The notes beneath the pieces are model-generated. The model made no database searches. It worked only from the letters and a program-made list of their open reading frames with translations, and was not told the origin of the DNA. A stretch of 64,000 nucleotides of DNA from Chitinophaga sp. CF418. GTDB lineage: Bacteria; Bacteroidota; Bacteroidia; Chitinophagales; Chitinophagaceae. The stretch spans positions 337,300 through 401,299 of the forward strand of contig NZ_FRCN01000003.1 in NCBI RefSeq assembly GCF_900142925.1. The letters are read 5' to 3'. Positions 16,393 through 25,973 of the stretch are shown piece by piece (the first letter of the stretch is position 1; the number at the start of each line of letters is the position of its first letter). The position numbers and the translations under genes are program-made.

Positions 16393-16484
16393 AAATTTAT
16401 ATTAAAGATTTTAGATATAATATCGTTCCTTTTTCCCTAGGTATAAATATAACGATAAAACGCAGGTAACTGGTTTAAAAGTAT

Positions 16485-17837
16485 ATGGCAAAAGTACATT
16501 TTATTGCGGTGGGCGGCAGTGTAATGCATCAGTTAGCTATCGCATTGAAAAACAAGGGTTACCAGGTAACCGGCAGTGATGACGAGATCTATGAACCTGC
16601 GCTGGGCAATCTGCGCCAGGTGGGTATTGCTCCGGCCACAATGGGCTGGGATGATAGCCGTATTACGGCCGATCTCGATGCTGTTATCCTGGGTATGCAT
16701 GCCCGGGGCGATAATCCCGAGCTGATCAAAGCCAAAGAACTGGGCCTGAAGATCTACTCTTTCCCGGAATATATCTACCAGGAAAGCCAGCAGAAGAAAA
16801 GGGTTGTTGTAGGCGGCAGTCACGGTAAAACAACTACCACGGCTATGATCATGCACGTATTGCAGCAGTCAGGACAGGCTTTTGACTACCTGGTAGGCGC
16901 ACGGCTTGCCGGTTTCGCACAATCTGTCAACATTACCGATGCCCCTGTCATCGTTTGTGAGGGAGACGAATACCCTGCTTCTGTCATTGAAAAGCGGCCT
17001 AAATTCCATTTCCTGCATCCGCATATTGCCGTATTGACCGGCATTGCCTGGGATCATATCAACGTGTTTCCCACTTTTGATAACTACCTGGAACAGTTTG
17101 CCATCTTCATCCGTACGATGGAGGCCGGCAATATCCTCATTTACAACAGTACAGATCCGGAACTGGTAAAACTGGTAAAGGCGGAAGGCCTGCACCTGAA
17201 ACTGGTTCCTTACGATATACCACAACACCAGATCGTCAATGGCACCACAACCGTGACCTTCGGTAGCGGACAAACCGTACTCGAAGTATTTGGCGATCAT
17301 AACCTGCTGAATATGCATGCTGCACGCCTGGTTTGCAATGAACTGGGTATCAGCGACGAGACTTTCCTGAAAGCTATCTCCACCTTCAAAGGCGCTGCCA
17401 AAAGGCTGGAACTGGTAGGCAAGAACGATCACTGCGCTATTTACCGCGACTTTGCCCATGCACCGTCCAAAGTAATGGCCACCATCAATGCCCTGCAGTC
17501 CCAGTATCCGCAGCGCAGGCTGATAGCTGTACTGGAATTGCATACCTACAGCAGCCTGAATGCTGATTTCATGGTGCAGTACCAGGGTGTGATGGATAAA
17601 GCAGATGTGCCTGTAGTATTCTACAGTAAACATGCACTGGAGATCAAACGTATGCCAGACCTGGCCCCCGACCTGGTGGCACAGGGCTTTGGCCGTAATG
17701 ACCTGGAAATATTCACCAACAGGGAGCACCTGCAGGCATTCCTCGACAAACAGGATTACCACAATGCTAACCTGCTCATGATGAGTTCGGGTGATTATGA
17801 AGGATTGGATGTAAATTCGCTGAAAAAGTATCTATAA
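16485..17837 (+). CDS. mpl: UDP-N-acetylmuramate:L-Ala-gamma-D-Glu-meso-DAP ligase (Mpl)
   Basis: 450 aa, full length for Mpl. Mur-ligase N-terminal Rossmann domain HFIAVGGSVMHQLAIALK, ATP loop GGSHGKTTTTA (110-120), central EGDEYPAS and HINVFPTFDNY, and C-terminal KRLELVGK and RDFAHAPSKV. It joins recycled tripeptide to UDP-MurNAc in peptidoglycan recycling in the cytosol. The N-terminal GGSVMHQLA is the Mpl form rather than MurC. The exonuclease gene follows after 9 bases, so both are probably one transcript. Confidence 0.96.
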   Translation: MAKVHFIAVGGSVMHQLAIALKNKGYQVTGSDDEIYEPALGNLRQVGIAPATMGWDDSRITADLDAVILGMHARGDNPELIKAKELGLKIYSFPEYIYQESQQKKRVVVGGSHGKTTTTAMIMHVLQQSGQAFDYLVGARLAGFAQSVNITDAPVIVCEGDEYPASVIEKRPKFHFLHPHIAVLTGIAWDHINVFPTFDNYLEQFAIFIRTMEAGNILIYNSTDPELVKLVKAEGLHLKLVPYDIPQHQIVNGTTTVTFGSGQTVLEVFGDHNLLNMHAARLVCNELGISDETFLKAISTFKGAAKRLELVGKNDHCAIYRDFAHAPSKVMATINALQSQYPQRRLIAVLELHTYSSLNADFMVQYQGVMDKADVPVVFYSKHALEIKRMPDLAPDLVAQGFGRNDLEIFTNREHLQAFLDKQDYHNANLLMMSSGDYEGLDVNSLKKYL

Positions 17838-17846
17838 AAATTAGTC

Positions 17847-18620
17847 ATGCCCTCTTTGCAACTGAAAAGGCCCCTGGCCGTAATTGATCTGGAGACGACC
17901 GGCACCAATGTGGCTACGGACCGTATTATTGAAATTGCTATCATCAAGGTATTCCCTGACAAGAGTACCCAATCCAAGGTGAAAAGAATTCACCCCGGCA
18001 TGCCTATTCCTGCCTCCTCTACCGCTATTCACAATATCAGCGATGAGGATGTGAAGGATTGTCCGACGTTCAAACAATGCGCTAATGAACTGCGCCAGTA
18101 CCTGGATAACTGTGACCTCGCAGGTTATAATTCCAACCGTTTCGATATACCATTACTGGTAGAAGAATTCCTCCGCGCAGGCCTTGAATTTGACGTGAAA
18201 GACCGCAAATTCATTGACGTGCAGAAGATCTTCCACCTGATGGAAAAACGTACGCTCAGCGCCGCCTATAAGTTCTATTGCGACAAAAACCTGGAGAATG
18301 CACACAGCGCTGAAGCAGACGCCCTGGCTACCTACGAGATACTGGAAGCTCAGCTATCCCGCTATGAACAGCTGCAGGCCGAAGTAGCTCCGCTGGCTGA
18401 ATTCACGAAAGAAGACGACTACGTGGACTTCGCAAGGCGTATGGTGATGCAGAATGGCCAGGAAGTATTCAATTTTGGTAAATATAAGGGAAGACCTGTA
18501 AGAGAGGTGCTAAAAATAGAACCTCAGTACTATGATTGGATGATGAAAGCTGATTTTCCGCTGAATACCAAGCAGAAACTCACAGAAATATATCATAGTA
18601 TGATGTTAAAAAAGATTTAA
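17847..18620 (+). CDS. DnaQ-like 3'-5' exonuclease
   Basis: 257 aa. The DEDDh exonuclease core is seen as AVIDLETTG (Asp14, Glu16), the second Asp region AGYNSNRFD and ENAHSAEADA with His and Asp spaced by four. A C-terminal module NFGKYKGRPVREVLKIEPQYYDWM resembles the short zinc-free DUF3820-like tail found on Bacteroidota exonucleases. It could act as a proofreading or repair exonuclease or in RNA turnover; it is not the epsilon subunit fused to a polymerase. Nine bases after mpl. Confidence 0.9.
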   Translation: MPSLQLKRPLAVIDLETTGTNVATDRIIEIAIIKVFPDKSTQSKVKRIHPGMPIPASSTAIHNISDEDVKDCPTFKQCANELRQYLDNCDLAGYNSNRFDIPLLVEEFLRAGLEFDVKDRKFIDVQKIFHLMEKRTLSAAYKFYCDKNLENAHSAEADALATYEILEAQLSRYEQLQAEVAPLAEFTKEDDYVDFARRMVMQNGQEVFNFGKYKGRPVREVLKIEPQYYDWMMKADFPLNTKQKLTEIYHSMMLKKI

Positions 18621-18689
18621 TATTTATAAAATCCTTCCATTATTTAGCGATTACACTAATTTCGCACTCCTAAAACAACATTTGCTAGA

Positions 18690-19436
18690 TTGGAAAAGCT
18701 CGTCATCATTCCCACGTACAATGAGAAGGATAATATCCGCAACATCATTGACGCGGTGTTTGCCCTGCAACAAAACTTTCATGTACTGATCGTGGACGAT
18801 GGTTCGCCCGACGGTACCGGTAATATTGTAAGGAATATGCAGCAGTCCCACTCCGGCGAGTTGTTCCTGGTGGAAAGAAGCGGCAAACAGGGATTAGGCA
18901 CTGCCTACATCTTCGGTTTCAAATGGGCGCTGGAGAAAGGATATCAGTACATCTTCGAGATGGATGCTGACTTTTCCCACAACCCGGCCGATCTCATAAG
19001 ACTGTATGACGCCTGTGCGAAGGAAGGTGGCGATGTTTCCGTAGGCTCCCGCTATGTAAAAGGCGGTAGAACGGAAAACTGGCCCTGGGATAGGGCAATC
19101 CTCTCCTATGGCGCTTCCGTCTACGTACGCCTGGTTACCTGGATCAGGGTAAAAGATGCCACCGCCGGCTTTGTATGTTACAAAAGGCAGGTACTGGAAG
19201 CTATTAACCTGGATGCGATCCGTTTCGTAGGATATGCCTTCCAGATAGAAATGAAATTCACGGCCTGGAAACTGGGCTTCAAAATAAAAGAAGTACCTAT
19301 CACCTTTAAGGACCGTAAAGAAGGATATTCCAAAATGAGTAAGGGGATTATTAAAGAAGGGATACTGGGAGTACTCAAAATTCAATGGGAAAGCCTGTTC
19401 CGCAAGTATGAAAGACGCGTAAGAAATAGCGATTAA
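18690..19436 (+). CDS. Polyprenol-phosphate mannosyltransferase-type GT2 glycosyltransferase
   Basis: 248 aa, from a TTG start at 18690; no ATG or GTG lies upstream of VIIPTYNEKDN, which must be at the N-terminus, so the TTG is required. Family GT2 motifs: LIVDDGSPDGT, EMDADFSHNP (metal-binding DxD) and FQIEMKF with KDRKEGYSKMS near the end. It transfers a sugar, usually mannose, from GDP-sugar to a polyprenyl phosphate on the inner membrane face. It has no C-terminal membrane domain, as in Bacteroidota DPMS-like enzymes. The EamA gene follows after 6 bases. Confidence 0.92.
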   Translation: MEKLVIIPTYNEKDNIRNIIDAVFALQQNFHVLIVDDGSPDGTGNIVRNMQQSHSGELFLVERSGKQGLGTAYIFGFKWALEKGYQYIFEMDADFSHNPADLIRLYDACAKEGGDVSVGSRYVKGGRTENWPWDRAILSYGASVYVRLVTWIRVKDATAGFVCYKRQVLEAINLDAIRFVGYAFQIEMKFTAWKLGFKIKEVPITFKDRKEGYSKMSKGIIKEGILGVLKIQWESLFRKYERRVRNSD

Positions 19437-19442
19437 GCGGAA

Positions 19443-20324
19443 ATGAAAAAAGCACTGATACAATTACACCTGTCGGTATTTCTGGCGGGTTTTACGGGTA
19501 TTTTAGGAAAACTGATCACCCTCAACGAAGGAATGCTTGTCTGGTACAGGCTCCTGTTCACCATCATCACACTGTACATCATTTTCCGGTGGAAAAAGAT
19601 GCTTACAAAACTCTCCTTTAAACAGATCGTCCCTATCGGCCTCACGGGCATGGTAGTTGTACTCCACTGGCTATTTTTCTATGCCAGCATCAAATATTCG
19701 AATGTTTCCATCGGAGTGGTGTGTTTTGCGCTCACCAGCCTGTTCACCGCGGCGCTCGATCCGCTGATCAACCGGTACCGGGTGGATAAGATAGAGCTAT
19801 TGCTGAGCGGCATCACACTTTGCGGCATTTTCCTCATCTTCCATTTCGACGTACAATACCGTACAGGCATCATCCTGGGCATTATTTCCGCCCTGTTTGC
19901 AGCCCTGTTCACCATCTTCAACAAACGCCTGATCGCTAAATACGATACGCCTACCATTACTTTTTATGAGCTGTCTGTTGGCTGGCTGGGGCTTACCCTG
20001 ATCATGCCCATATACCTGCATTTCTTCCCGCAGCCTTTAAGCCTGCCTTCGTTTGCGGATCTCAGTTACCTGCTGATCCTGGCCTGGGCCTGCACCGTGT
20101 GCATGTATATGTTGCTGATGAACGCACTGACGAAGATCTCTGCTTTCACGGTAAACCTATCCTTCAACCTGGAACCGGTATATAGTATCGTGATGGCCTT
20201 TATTCTCTTTCATGAAAACCGGGAGCTGACCTACGCATTTTACATTGGCCTTGCCTGCATCGTATTGTCTGTAGCATTGCAGATGACAAGGGTAACGCGG
20301 AATATCCGGCAAACTCATGCCTGA
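19443..20324 (+). CDS. EamA/DMT-family transporter
   Basis: 293 aa with about ten predicted membrane helices in two EamA halves (LHLSVFLAGFTGILGKLITL and IISALFAALFTIFNKRL begin the halves). Members export metabolites or nucleotide sugars. The short distance of 6 bases from the polyprenol-phosphate glycosyltransferase suggests co-transcription and perhaps a linked role in envelope glycosylation, but the substrate cannot be told. Confidence 0.9.
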   Translation: MKKALIQLHLSVFLAGFTGILGKLITLNEGMLVWYRLLFTIITLYIIFRWKKMLTKLSFKQIVPIGLTGMVVVLHWLFFYASIKYSNVSIGVVCFALTSLFTAALDPLINRYRVDKIELLLSGITLCGIFLIFHFDVQYRTGIILGIISALFAALFTIFNKRLIAKYDTPTITFYELSVGWLGLTLIMPIYLHFFPQPLSLPSFADLSYLLILAWACTVCMYMLLMNALTKISAFTVNLSFNLEPVYSIVMAFILFHENRELTYAFYIGLACIVLSVALQMTRVTRNIRQTHA

Positions 20325-20384
20325 TTTCGACCGTCTATCCGCAAATCGCATGTAAGTAATACTGATTTTTATATTTTAGACCAC

Positions 20385-23153
20385 ATGAAGCAAATCATGT
20401 GTGCAGCCGCACTTACCGGCCTCTCCTTACTATCTTATGCGCAACAGGCGCCGAAAAAGCCACTTGATCATTCAGTGTATGACAGTTGGCAAAACATCGG
20501 TAGTAAGGCCATCAGTAATAACGGTCAATGGACCGTCTATACCATCACACCACAGGAAGGCGACGCCTCCCTCATTATTTACAACAACCAGAATGGACAA
20601 AGGCTGGAAGTGCCCCGTGGCAGCAATCCGGTGATCACGGAAGACAGCCGTTATGCCATCTTCGCCATCAAAGCGCCTTTTGCAGCGGTGCGACTGGCGA
20701 AGATCAAAAAGAAGAAGGCGGCAGATATGCCGAAAGATTCCCTGGGGATTGTTACGCTGGGTGGCAATGATGTCTATAAAGTCCCTGCAGTAAGATCTTT
20801 CAGAACACCTGAAAAAGGCAGCGGCGTAGTTGCCTATCTGAAGGAAAAGCCACAGACGGACACTGCCACTGGTCACCTGGTGATCTATTACCTCGATAAA
20901 AAATCCGCAGATACTATCAGGAACGTACAGGACTATGTTTTCAGCAAACCGGGCAACCGTCTGCTGGCAGAAGTACTGACCGATAAGAAAGACTCCCTGT
21001 CAAAAGCTGCAGTATTGCTGTGGAATGTAGCGGCCCGCAAAGCGGATACCCTGAGCCGTGGTACCGCCCTCCGCAGTCAGTTTGCCTTCGACGAGGCTGG
21101 AGAACAGGCCGCCTGGTGCAGTTCCCGTGACAGCGCCAAAGCCCTCCAGCAGTTCTACTCCCTGTACTACTACCGCCCCGGACAGGATAGCGGCGTTATT
21201 ACTGCCGACAGAAATACCCGTGCATTCCCTGCCAACTGGTCTGTAAGCCCCGATGGTAAAGTATGGTTCAGCCAGAACGGACAGCGGCTATTCTTCGGTA
21301 CAGCTCCCATAAAGCCTCCAAAAGATACCAATATCGTAGACTTTGAAGTGGCGAAGGTGGATATCTGGAATTACCAGGATGATTACCTGCAGCCCATGCA
21401 GCTGAAGAATGCAGATAAAGAGCTGAAAAGAAGTTACCAGGCCGTGTATTATCCCGGCAATAAACAGATCCTGCAGCTGGCGGATATAGACATGGAAAAC
21501 ATCGCCTTTGCCAAAGAAGGTAACAGTCCGTATGCAGTGGGATATACTGACAAAGGCCAGCGTGTGGCGCTGCAATGGACGGGGCACTCCCTGAAAACCG
21601 CCTACCTGGTGAACCTGGAAAACGGCAACCGCAAACTGATACAGCAAAACCTGGACAGCGTTGCCCGCATATCTCCTGCCGGCCGCTATATTACCTGGTA
21701 TAACCTGCAGCTGAAGCAATGGTTCACCTACGAAACAACTACAGGTATTACGAGGAATATAACCGAGAAGATACCCGTTTCCCTTTCTGAAGAAGATGAT
21801 GATCATCCGGACGCACCCGGCCCCTATGGTATGGCCGGATGGCTGGAAGACGACAAGACCGTTTACATTTACGACAGGTATGACATCTGGCAGGTAGATC
21901 CTACCGGGAAAACCGCTCCGCAGATGATCACCGCTGGTTATGGACGTCAGCAGAAATTGCGTTTCCGTTATACCAAGGTGGTGCAGGAAGAACGGTTCTT
22001 TAAACCGGGTCAGCAACTGCTGCTGGAAACCTTCAACGAAACGAGTAAAGAGAACGGTTTCTACATGGCCCCCTGTACGTTCAAAAAGGCCCCTTTAAAG
22101 CCCGAACTGCTCGTCATGGGACCATATACCTTCGGCGATCCTGTAAGGGCTGAAAACGCCGGAAATTACATTTTTACTAAAGCAAGTTATGTACAGTCGC
22201 CCGATGTATATACCAGTACTTCATTGGCAAATGCTACACAGATCAGCCATATTAATCCGCAGCAGCAGCAATACAACTGGGGTACGGCAGAACTGTTCAA
22301 ATGGACAGCCTACAATGGCAAACCGGCTGAAGGCATCCTGTATAAACCGGAGGACTTTGACAGTACGAAAAAGTATCCTGTATTGCTGTATTTCTACGAG
22401 AAACTGACAGATGGCCTGTATAGCTATCAGCCACCGTCCCCTACCCCTTCCAGGCTGAATATTCCGTTCTTTGTGAGCCGTGGTTACGTGGTACTGGCGC
22501 CTGATATTACCTACGAAAACGGTTATCCGGGACAGGGAGCATACGATTATGTTGTTAGCGGCGCCCGCGCAGTGGCAGCACATCCATGGGCAGACAGCCT
22601 GAATATGGGCATCCAGGGACAAAGCTGGGGCGGTTACCAGGTGGCTTACCTGATCACCCGCACCACCCTCTTCAAAGCTGCCTGGGCAGGTGCGCCTGTG
22701 GCCAATATGACCAGCGCATATGGCGGCATCCGCTGGGAAACCGGAATGAACCGCCAGTTCCAGTACGAGCGCTCTCAAAGCCGTATCGGGGCTACTTTAT
22801 GGGAAAAACCGGAGCGCTACATAGAGAATTCCCCCCTTTTCCACCTGCCTAAGGTAACAACGCCACTGGCTATCATGAGCAATGATGCAGATGGAGCAGT
22901 ACCCTGGTACCAGGGCATAGAACTGTTCACCGGCCTGCGCCGCCTGGGTAAACAGGTATGGCTGCTGAACTACAACAACGAAGCCCATAACCTGGTGCTC
23001 CGCCAGAACCGTAAGGATATCCAGCGCCGCGAACAGCAGTTCTTTGATCATTTCCTGAAAAATGCCCCGGCTCCGGAGTGGATGGAAAAAGGTGTACCGG
23101 CAACAGAGAAGGGTAAGAACTGGGGCTGGGAAACGACTGGCAACGCACAATAA
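20385..23153 (+). CDS. S9-family serine peptidase (prolyl oligopeptidase/DPP type), secreted
   Basis: 922 aa with a signal peptide (MKQIMCAAALTGLSLLSYAQ). The large middle part is a beta-propeller-like region, and the C-terminal alpha/beta hydrolase carries GQSWGG (Ser747), an Asp in SNDADGAVPW (Asp834 or Asp836) and His868 in NNEAHNLV. It should cleave oligopeptides in the periplasm. The extra length compared with POP (about 700) fits the larger Bacteroidota S9 group. It is the last gene of a plus-strand run and is followed by an intrinsic terminator. Confidence 0.93.
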   Translation: MKQIMCAAALTGLSLLSYAQQAPKKPLDHSVYDSWQNIGSKAISNNGQWTVYTITPQEGDASLIIYNNQNGQRLEVPRGSNPVITEDSRYAIFAIKAPFAAVRLAKIKKKKAADMPKDSLGIVTLGGNDVYKVPAVRSFRTPEKGSGVVAYLKEKPQTDTATGHLVIYYLDKKSADTIRNVQDYVFSKPGNRLLAEVLTDKKDSLSKAAVLLWNVAARKADTLSRGTALRSQFAFDEAGEQAAWCSSRDSAKALQQFYSLYYYRPGQDSGVITADRNTRAFPANWSVSPDGKVWFSQNGQRLFFGTAPIKPPKDTNIVDFEVAKVDIWNYQDDYLQPMQLKNADKELKRSYQAVYYPGNKQILQLADIDMENIAFAKEGNSPYAVGYTDKGQRVALQWTGHSLKTAYLVNLENGNRKLIQQNLDSVARISPAGRYITWYNLQLKQWFTYETTTGITRNITEKIPVSLSEEDDDHPDAPGPYGMAGWLEDDKTVYIYDRYDIWQVDPTGKTAPQMITAGYGRQQKLRFRYTKVVQEERFFKPGQQLLLETFNETSKENGFYMAPCTFKKAPLKPELLVMGPYTFGDPVRAENAGNYIFTKASYVQSPDVYTSTSLANATQISHINPQQQQYNWGTAELFKWTAYNGKPAEGILYKPEDFDSTKKYPVLLYFYEKLTDGLYSYQPPSPTPSRLNIPFFVSRGYVVLAPDITYENGYPGQGAYDYVVSGARAVAAHPWADSLNMGIQGQSWGGYQVAYLITRTTLFKAAWAGAPVANMTSAYGGIRWETGMNRQFQYERSQSRIGATLWEKPERYIENSPLFHLPKVTTPLAIMSNDADGAVPWYQGIELFTGLRRLGKQVWLLNYNNEAHNLVLRQNRKDIQRREQQFFDHFLKNAPAPEWMEKGVPATEKGKNWGWETTGNAQ

Positions 23154-23240
23154 TACTCAACTGCTCAATAAAACATCCTGGCCTCAGCGGTAGAACTAAG
23201 AGAGAACAAGCAGAGAAGACGCAGAGAACAAGGAGAGAAG

Positions 23241-23302
23241 AAGCGACGGAACTTAGGTGGACTTGAAGCGCTAAAGTCAACTAAGTTCCCTCGCTTTTTT
23301 TT
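23241..23302 (+). terminator. Terminator after the S9 peptidase gene
   Basis: Arms 23241-23264 and 23273-23296 pair over about 24 bases with three mismatches, and the 3' arm runs into an eight-base T-tract. Strong intrinsic terminator. Confidence 0.9.
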
Positions 23303-23448
23303 GCTTCCCACTCAGACGGTATATACTTCTTTAAGTAATGCACGCAGGACGGAATATTCCGCTAATATTCCACTGAAACCATTACTCAGCAGGCTTTCAT
23401 CCATTTTAACCGCTACAACGGTTTGTCTTTCAAGCTACTCAAATTAAT

Positions 23449-23480
23449 TTTTTTTATATACTTACAAACATATAAGTTTG
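23449..23480 (+). promoter_or_regulatory. Promoter of the first AraC regulator
   Basis: TTTT (23449-23452), a 20-base spacer and TAAGTTTG (23473-23480). The -7 box sits inside the ACAAAC/GTTTGT dyad, which suggests possible autoregulation. Leader of about 65 bases. Confidence 0.5.
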
Positions 23481-23550
23481 TATAAGAAATTGAAGACCTG
23501 ATTCAGATCTGTGGATGTTTTGAATATCTGATAACCTTATACATGTTCCT

Positions 23551-24375
23551 ATGAATTTCCGTATCTATCAACCGGCAACTTCGCTGGCACCGTATGTTAA
23601 GCAGTATTATCATTTACAAAGCGCTAATAATGGGTTGATCAACCTGCCTCAGAACCTGTTCTCCCTGGGAGATTTGTACATGGTGTTTCTGCAGGAAGGA
23701 GAAGTGATCTTCCAACCTACCCAGCATGCTTCTTTCACTTTACCGGAGGCTTCCGTTGTGGGTCATTTTACCTGTCATCATCAGATCAGGGTAAAAGGTC
23801 CGGTAAAAATGACCGTGATCCAGCTGAACGCCTATGGCTGTTACAGAATGGCGGGTCTGGACATGTCATCCTTCAACAATTATTTCCGTGATCTGCAGAA
23901 GCAGGATCGTGAATGCTGGAAGGACCTTGCCAATAAAATTGCTTCCGTTGCAGATATTACCAAACTGGATGCCGTGCTGGACGATGCATTTACCAACATG
24001 ATGTGCTCACAAGTGCACAATCTGAAACAGGTAGATGTAATTGCAGATTACATTATTGACCACCAGGGATATACGAATATTGAGAGGCTGACGAAGAAGT
24101 TTAAAACGTCCCGTCATACCCTGGAAAGGAAGTTCATGGAAGTGATCGGGCTGACGCCGCAGTTGTTTGCCCGTATGCTTCGCTTCAGGGATGCCATGCG
24201 TCATATGCAGCAGATGAATGTGGAAGAATGGCAGACCTTTATCACCAACAACGATTATTACAACCAGGCTTTATTCATACAGGATTTCCTTTTCTTTAAG
24301 GGAGAACCACCGGTACTGAACCAGGAAACAGCTATTGCCCAAATGCCGATAGCACGCCCTGTAGCCGTGGCGTAA
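23551..24375 (+). CDS. AraC-family transcriptional regulator with DUF6597-type N-terminal domain
   Basis: 274 aa. The N-terminal half (MNFRIYQPATSLAPYVKQYYH, FSLGDLYMVFLQEGEV) is the beta-barrel sensor found in many Bacteroidota AraC regulators. The C-terminal half has two helix-turn-helix motifs (NIERLTKKFKTSRHTLERKF and a second one around QALFIQDFLFFKGEPP). The target is unknown. It has its own promoter with a dyad and an intrinsic terminator directly after it. Confidence 0.9.
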   Translation: MNFRIYQPATSLAPYVKQYYHLQSANNGLINLPQNLFSLGDLYMVFLQEGEVIFQPTQHASFTLPEASVVGHFTCHHQIRVKGPVKMTVIQLNAYGCYRMAGLDMSSFNNYFRDLQKQDRECWKDLANKIASVADITKLDAVLDDAFTNMMCSQVHNLKQVDVIADYIIDHQGYTNIERLTKKFKTSRHTLERKFMEVIGLTPQLFARMLRFRDAMRHMQQMNVEEWQTFITNNDYYNQALFIQDFLFFKGEPPVLNQETAIAQMPIARPVAVA

Positions 24376-24409
24376 CAAGATTTCAGACTAAAAAAATGGA
24401 AAATAAGAG

Positions 24410-24437
24410 AGCCGCCTCGTTCCCGGGACGGCTTTTT
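24410..24437 (+). terminator. Terminator after the AraC regulator
   Basis: AGCCGCCTCG (24410-24419) pairs with CGGGACGGCT (24424-24433) with two mismatches, then a short T-run to 24437. It ends 35 bases before the next ATG. Confidence 0.7.
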
Positions 24438-24471
24438 CATTTTAATCTATTTTCCTTTCTTTTGTATTATC

Positions 24472-24990
24472 ATGCAGAAACCAAGACACAACGCCGCCTA
24501 CTGGCGGGAACATCTCAACTTACAGTCCCATGTGGAGGGAGGTTCCTTCCGGGAAACCTATCGTTCCTCCTGGGAGTTTAAACAATCCGAACTGCCACCA
24601 GCCATGAACGGCCAGCGTAATGCGTCTACCGCTATCTATTTCCTGCTGGAAGAAGGGCAGTTTTCCGCTTTTCACCGTATCGCATCCGATGAGGTATGGC
24701 ATTTCTATGATGGCCATTCCCTGGCTATCTATGATATTGATCCTGCCGGAAAACTGACGGTCCACAAGCTGGGTCTCAACATCGAAGAAGGTGAACAGCC
24801 CCAGTTGGTGATCAAGGCGGGCCACTGGTTTGCATCCCGTACGGAGGTACCAGGCGGTTTTGCTTTGGTAGGCTGCACAGTAGCACCAGGCTTTGATTTC
24901 GCTGATTTTGAACTGGCCGGGAAAGAAAGCCTGCAGGCGGTATACCCGCAGCATAGTGAACTGATCGCCTCCCTGGTACACGGATCATAA
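24472..24990 (+). CDS. DUF985-family cupin protein
   Basis: 172 aa, a single cupin domain of the YML079w/DUF985 type: YWREHLNLQSHVEGGSFRETY near the N-terminus, STAIYFLLEEGQFSAFHRIASDEVWHFYDG with metal-type His and Glu, and FALVGCTVAPGFDFADFELA near the C-terminus. The fold resembles sugar epimerases and germin-like proteins; no activity is firmly known for the family. It is preceded by the AraC terminator and is therefore probably separately transcribed. Confidence 0.9.
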   Translation: MQKPRHNAAYWREHLNLQSHVEGGSFRETYRSSWEFKQSELPPAMNGQRNASTAIYFLLEEGQFSAFHRIASDEVWHFYDGHSLAIYDIDPAGKLTVHKLGLNIEEGEQPQLVIKAGHWFASRTEVPGGFALVGCTVAPGFDFADFELAGKESLQAVYPQHSELIASLVHGS

Positions 24991-25247
24991 CACTGACAAG
25001 GATCATTATGGACTATCAGCCATAAATATTATATTCGCTGAAGTCGTCGGGATACTTATTGTCGGGTACTCATTTAGGAGTTATAACTTATATATTAAAG
25101 CACAACAAGCTACTAACTGTATATCGGGGCCGCGGCCCAACGTTTGTAGACTTTTGCATACATACATTACTAACAAACAAAAAACAAGATCACTATGGAC
25201 CTCTGTTCTGCTATGGACTGTGGCCCACAGCAATTATCTCTTCCGTT

Positions 25248-25862
25248 ATGAAAAGATTTTTTCGTTTCGTTTTTTTTCTGTCCCTGGCTGTTCTGCTGTT
25301 TTGGTTAGGCAAACAATTCGGCAGTAAAAGTGTAAATCAGAGCATCCTTTCCAATAGTCAGATCGTGCGTGAAATCGCGGAACTGGCCAGCCTTGAAGTG
25401 CAGGGCAATGCCACTATCAAACGCAGTAATATTACTGACGACGGCGAATGGACCAGCAATCTGAAAAAGGCGTTCCTGGAGAATACCATCTGGGTATCCA
25501 TCCCTTACCTGGCCAAATATGGCATCAATGCAGATGAGAAAAATTTCCGGATAACGGTTTCGGATAAGAAGATCACCATTAGCCTGCCACAGCCAAAGCT
25601 GCTCAGTTACGAGCTGAAAGTGGACAAAATGGAAACATCCAACAGGAAAGGCTGGTTCCTGTTCCAGGATGATGAAACCTATACTGACGTGCAGAAAAAG
25701 CTATACCAGTCCTCCCGCGAACAGCTGGAAAACAACAACCTGTACATTAATCAGTCGAAAGAGAAACTCACCAAGATCATCAGGCAATACTATGAGCCTT
25801 TCCTTCATGATCATGAACTGGAGATCACCTTTGGCAACAGTGCGCCGGTATTACTGAATTGA
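25248..25862 (+). CDS. DUF4230-family membrane-anchored protein
   Basis: 204 aa from the ATG at 25248. The longer frame from 25059 has a non-coding-looking N-terminus, whereas MKRFFRFVFFLSLAVLLFWLG is a proper membrane anchor. After the anchor come IVREIAELASLEVQGNATIK and KKITISLPQPKLLSYELKVD, typical of DUF4230. The protein is probably anchored in the inner membrane with a periplasmic domain. Function unknown. Stands alone. Confidence 0.85.
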   Translation: MKRFFRFVFFLSLAVLLFWLGKQFGSKSVNQSILSNSQIVREIAELASLEVQGNATIKRSNITDDGEWTSNLKKAFLENTIWVSIPYLAKYGINADEKNFRITVSDKKITISLPQPKLLSYELKVDKMETSNRKGWFLFQDDETYTDVQKKLYQSSREQLENNNLYINQSKEKLTKIIRQYYEPFLHDHELEITFGNSAPVLLN

Positions 25863-25973
25863 TCGTTATTTCGTTACTTGTCAAAGTGAAACATAATGCA
25901 GGCCTACATCCGGTGGCATTAGCAGTTTTGTGTCAGCCATTGCTGATACCAGTATCTGCCATCCGCGGATGAC

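Larger units (their letters stand above)
23154..23550. other. Intergenic region with terminator and AraC-gene promoter
   Basis: 397 bases. After a purine-rich stretch (23190-23240) comes the S9-gene terminator. Next is a perfect palindrome GGAATATTCC (23351-23360), then an AT-rich stretch with ACAAAC-atataa-GTTTGT (23464-23481) that overlaps the -7 box of the AraC gene. No gene seen. Confidence 0.6.
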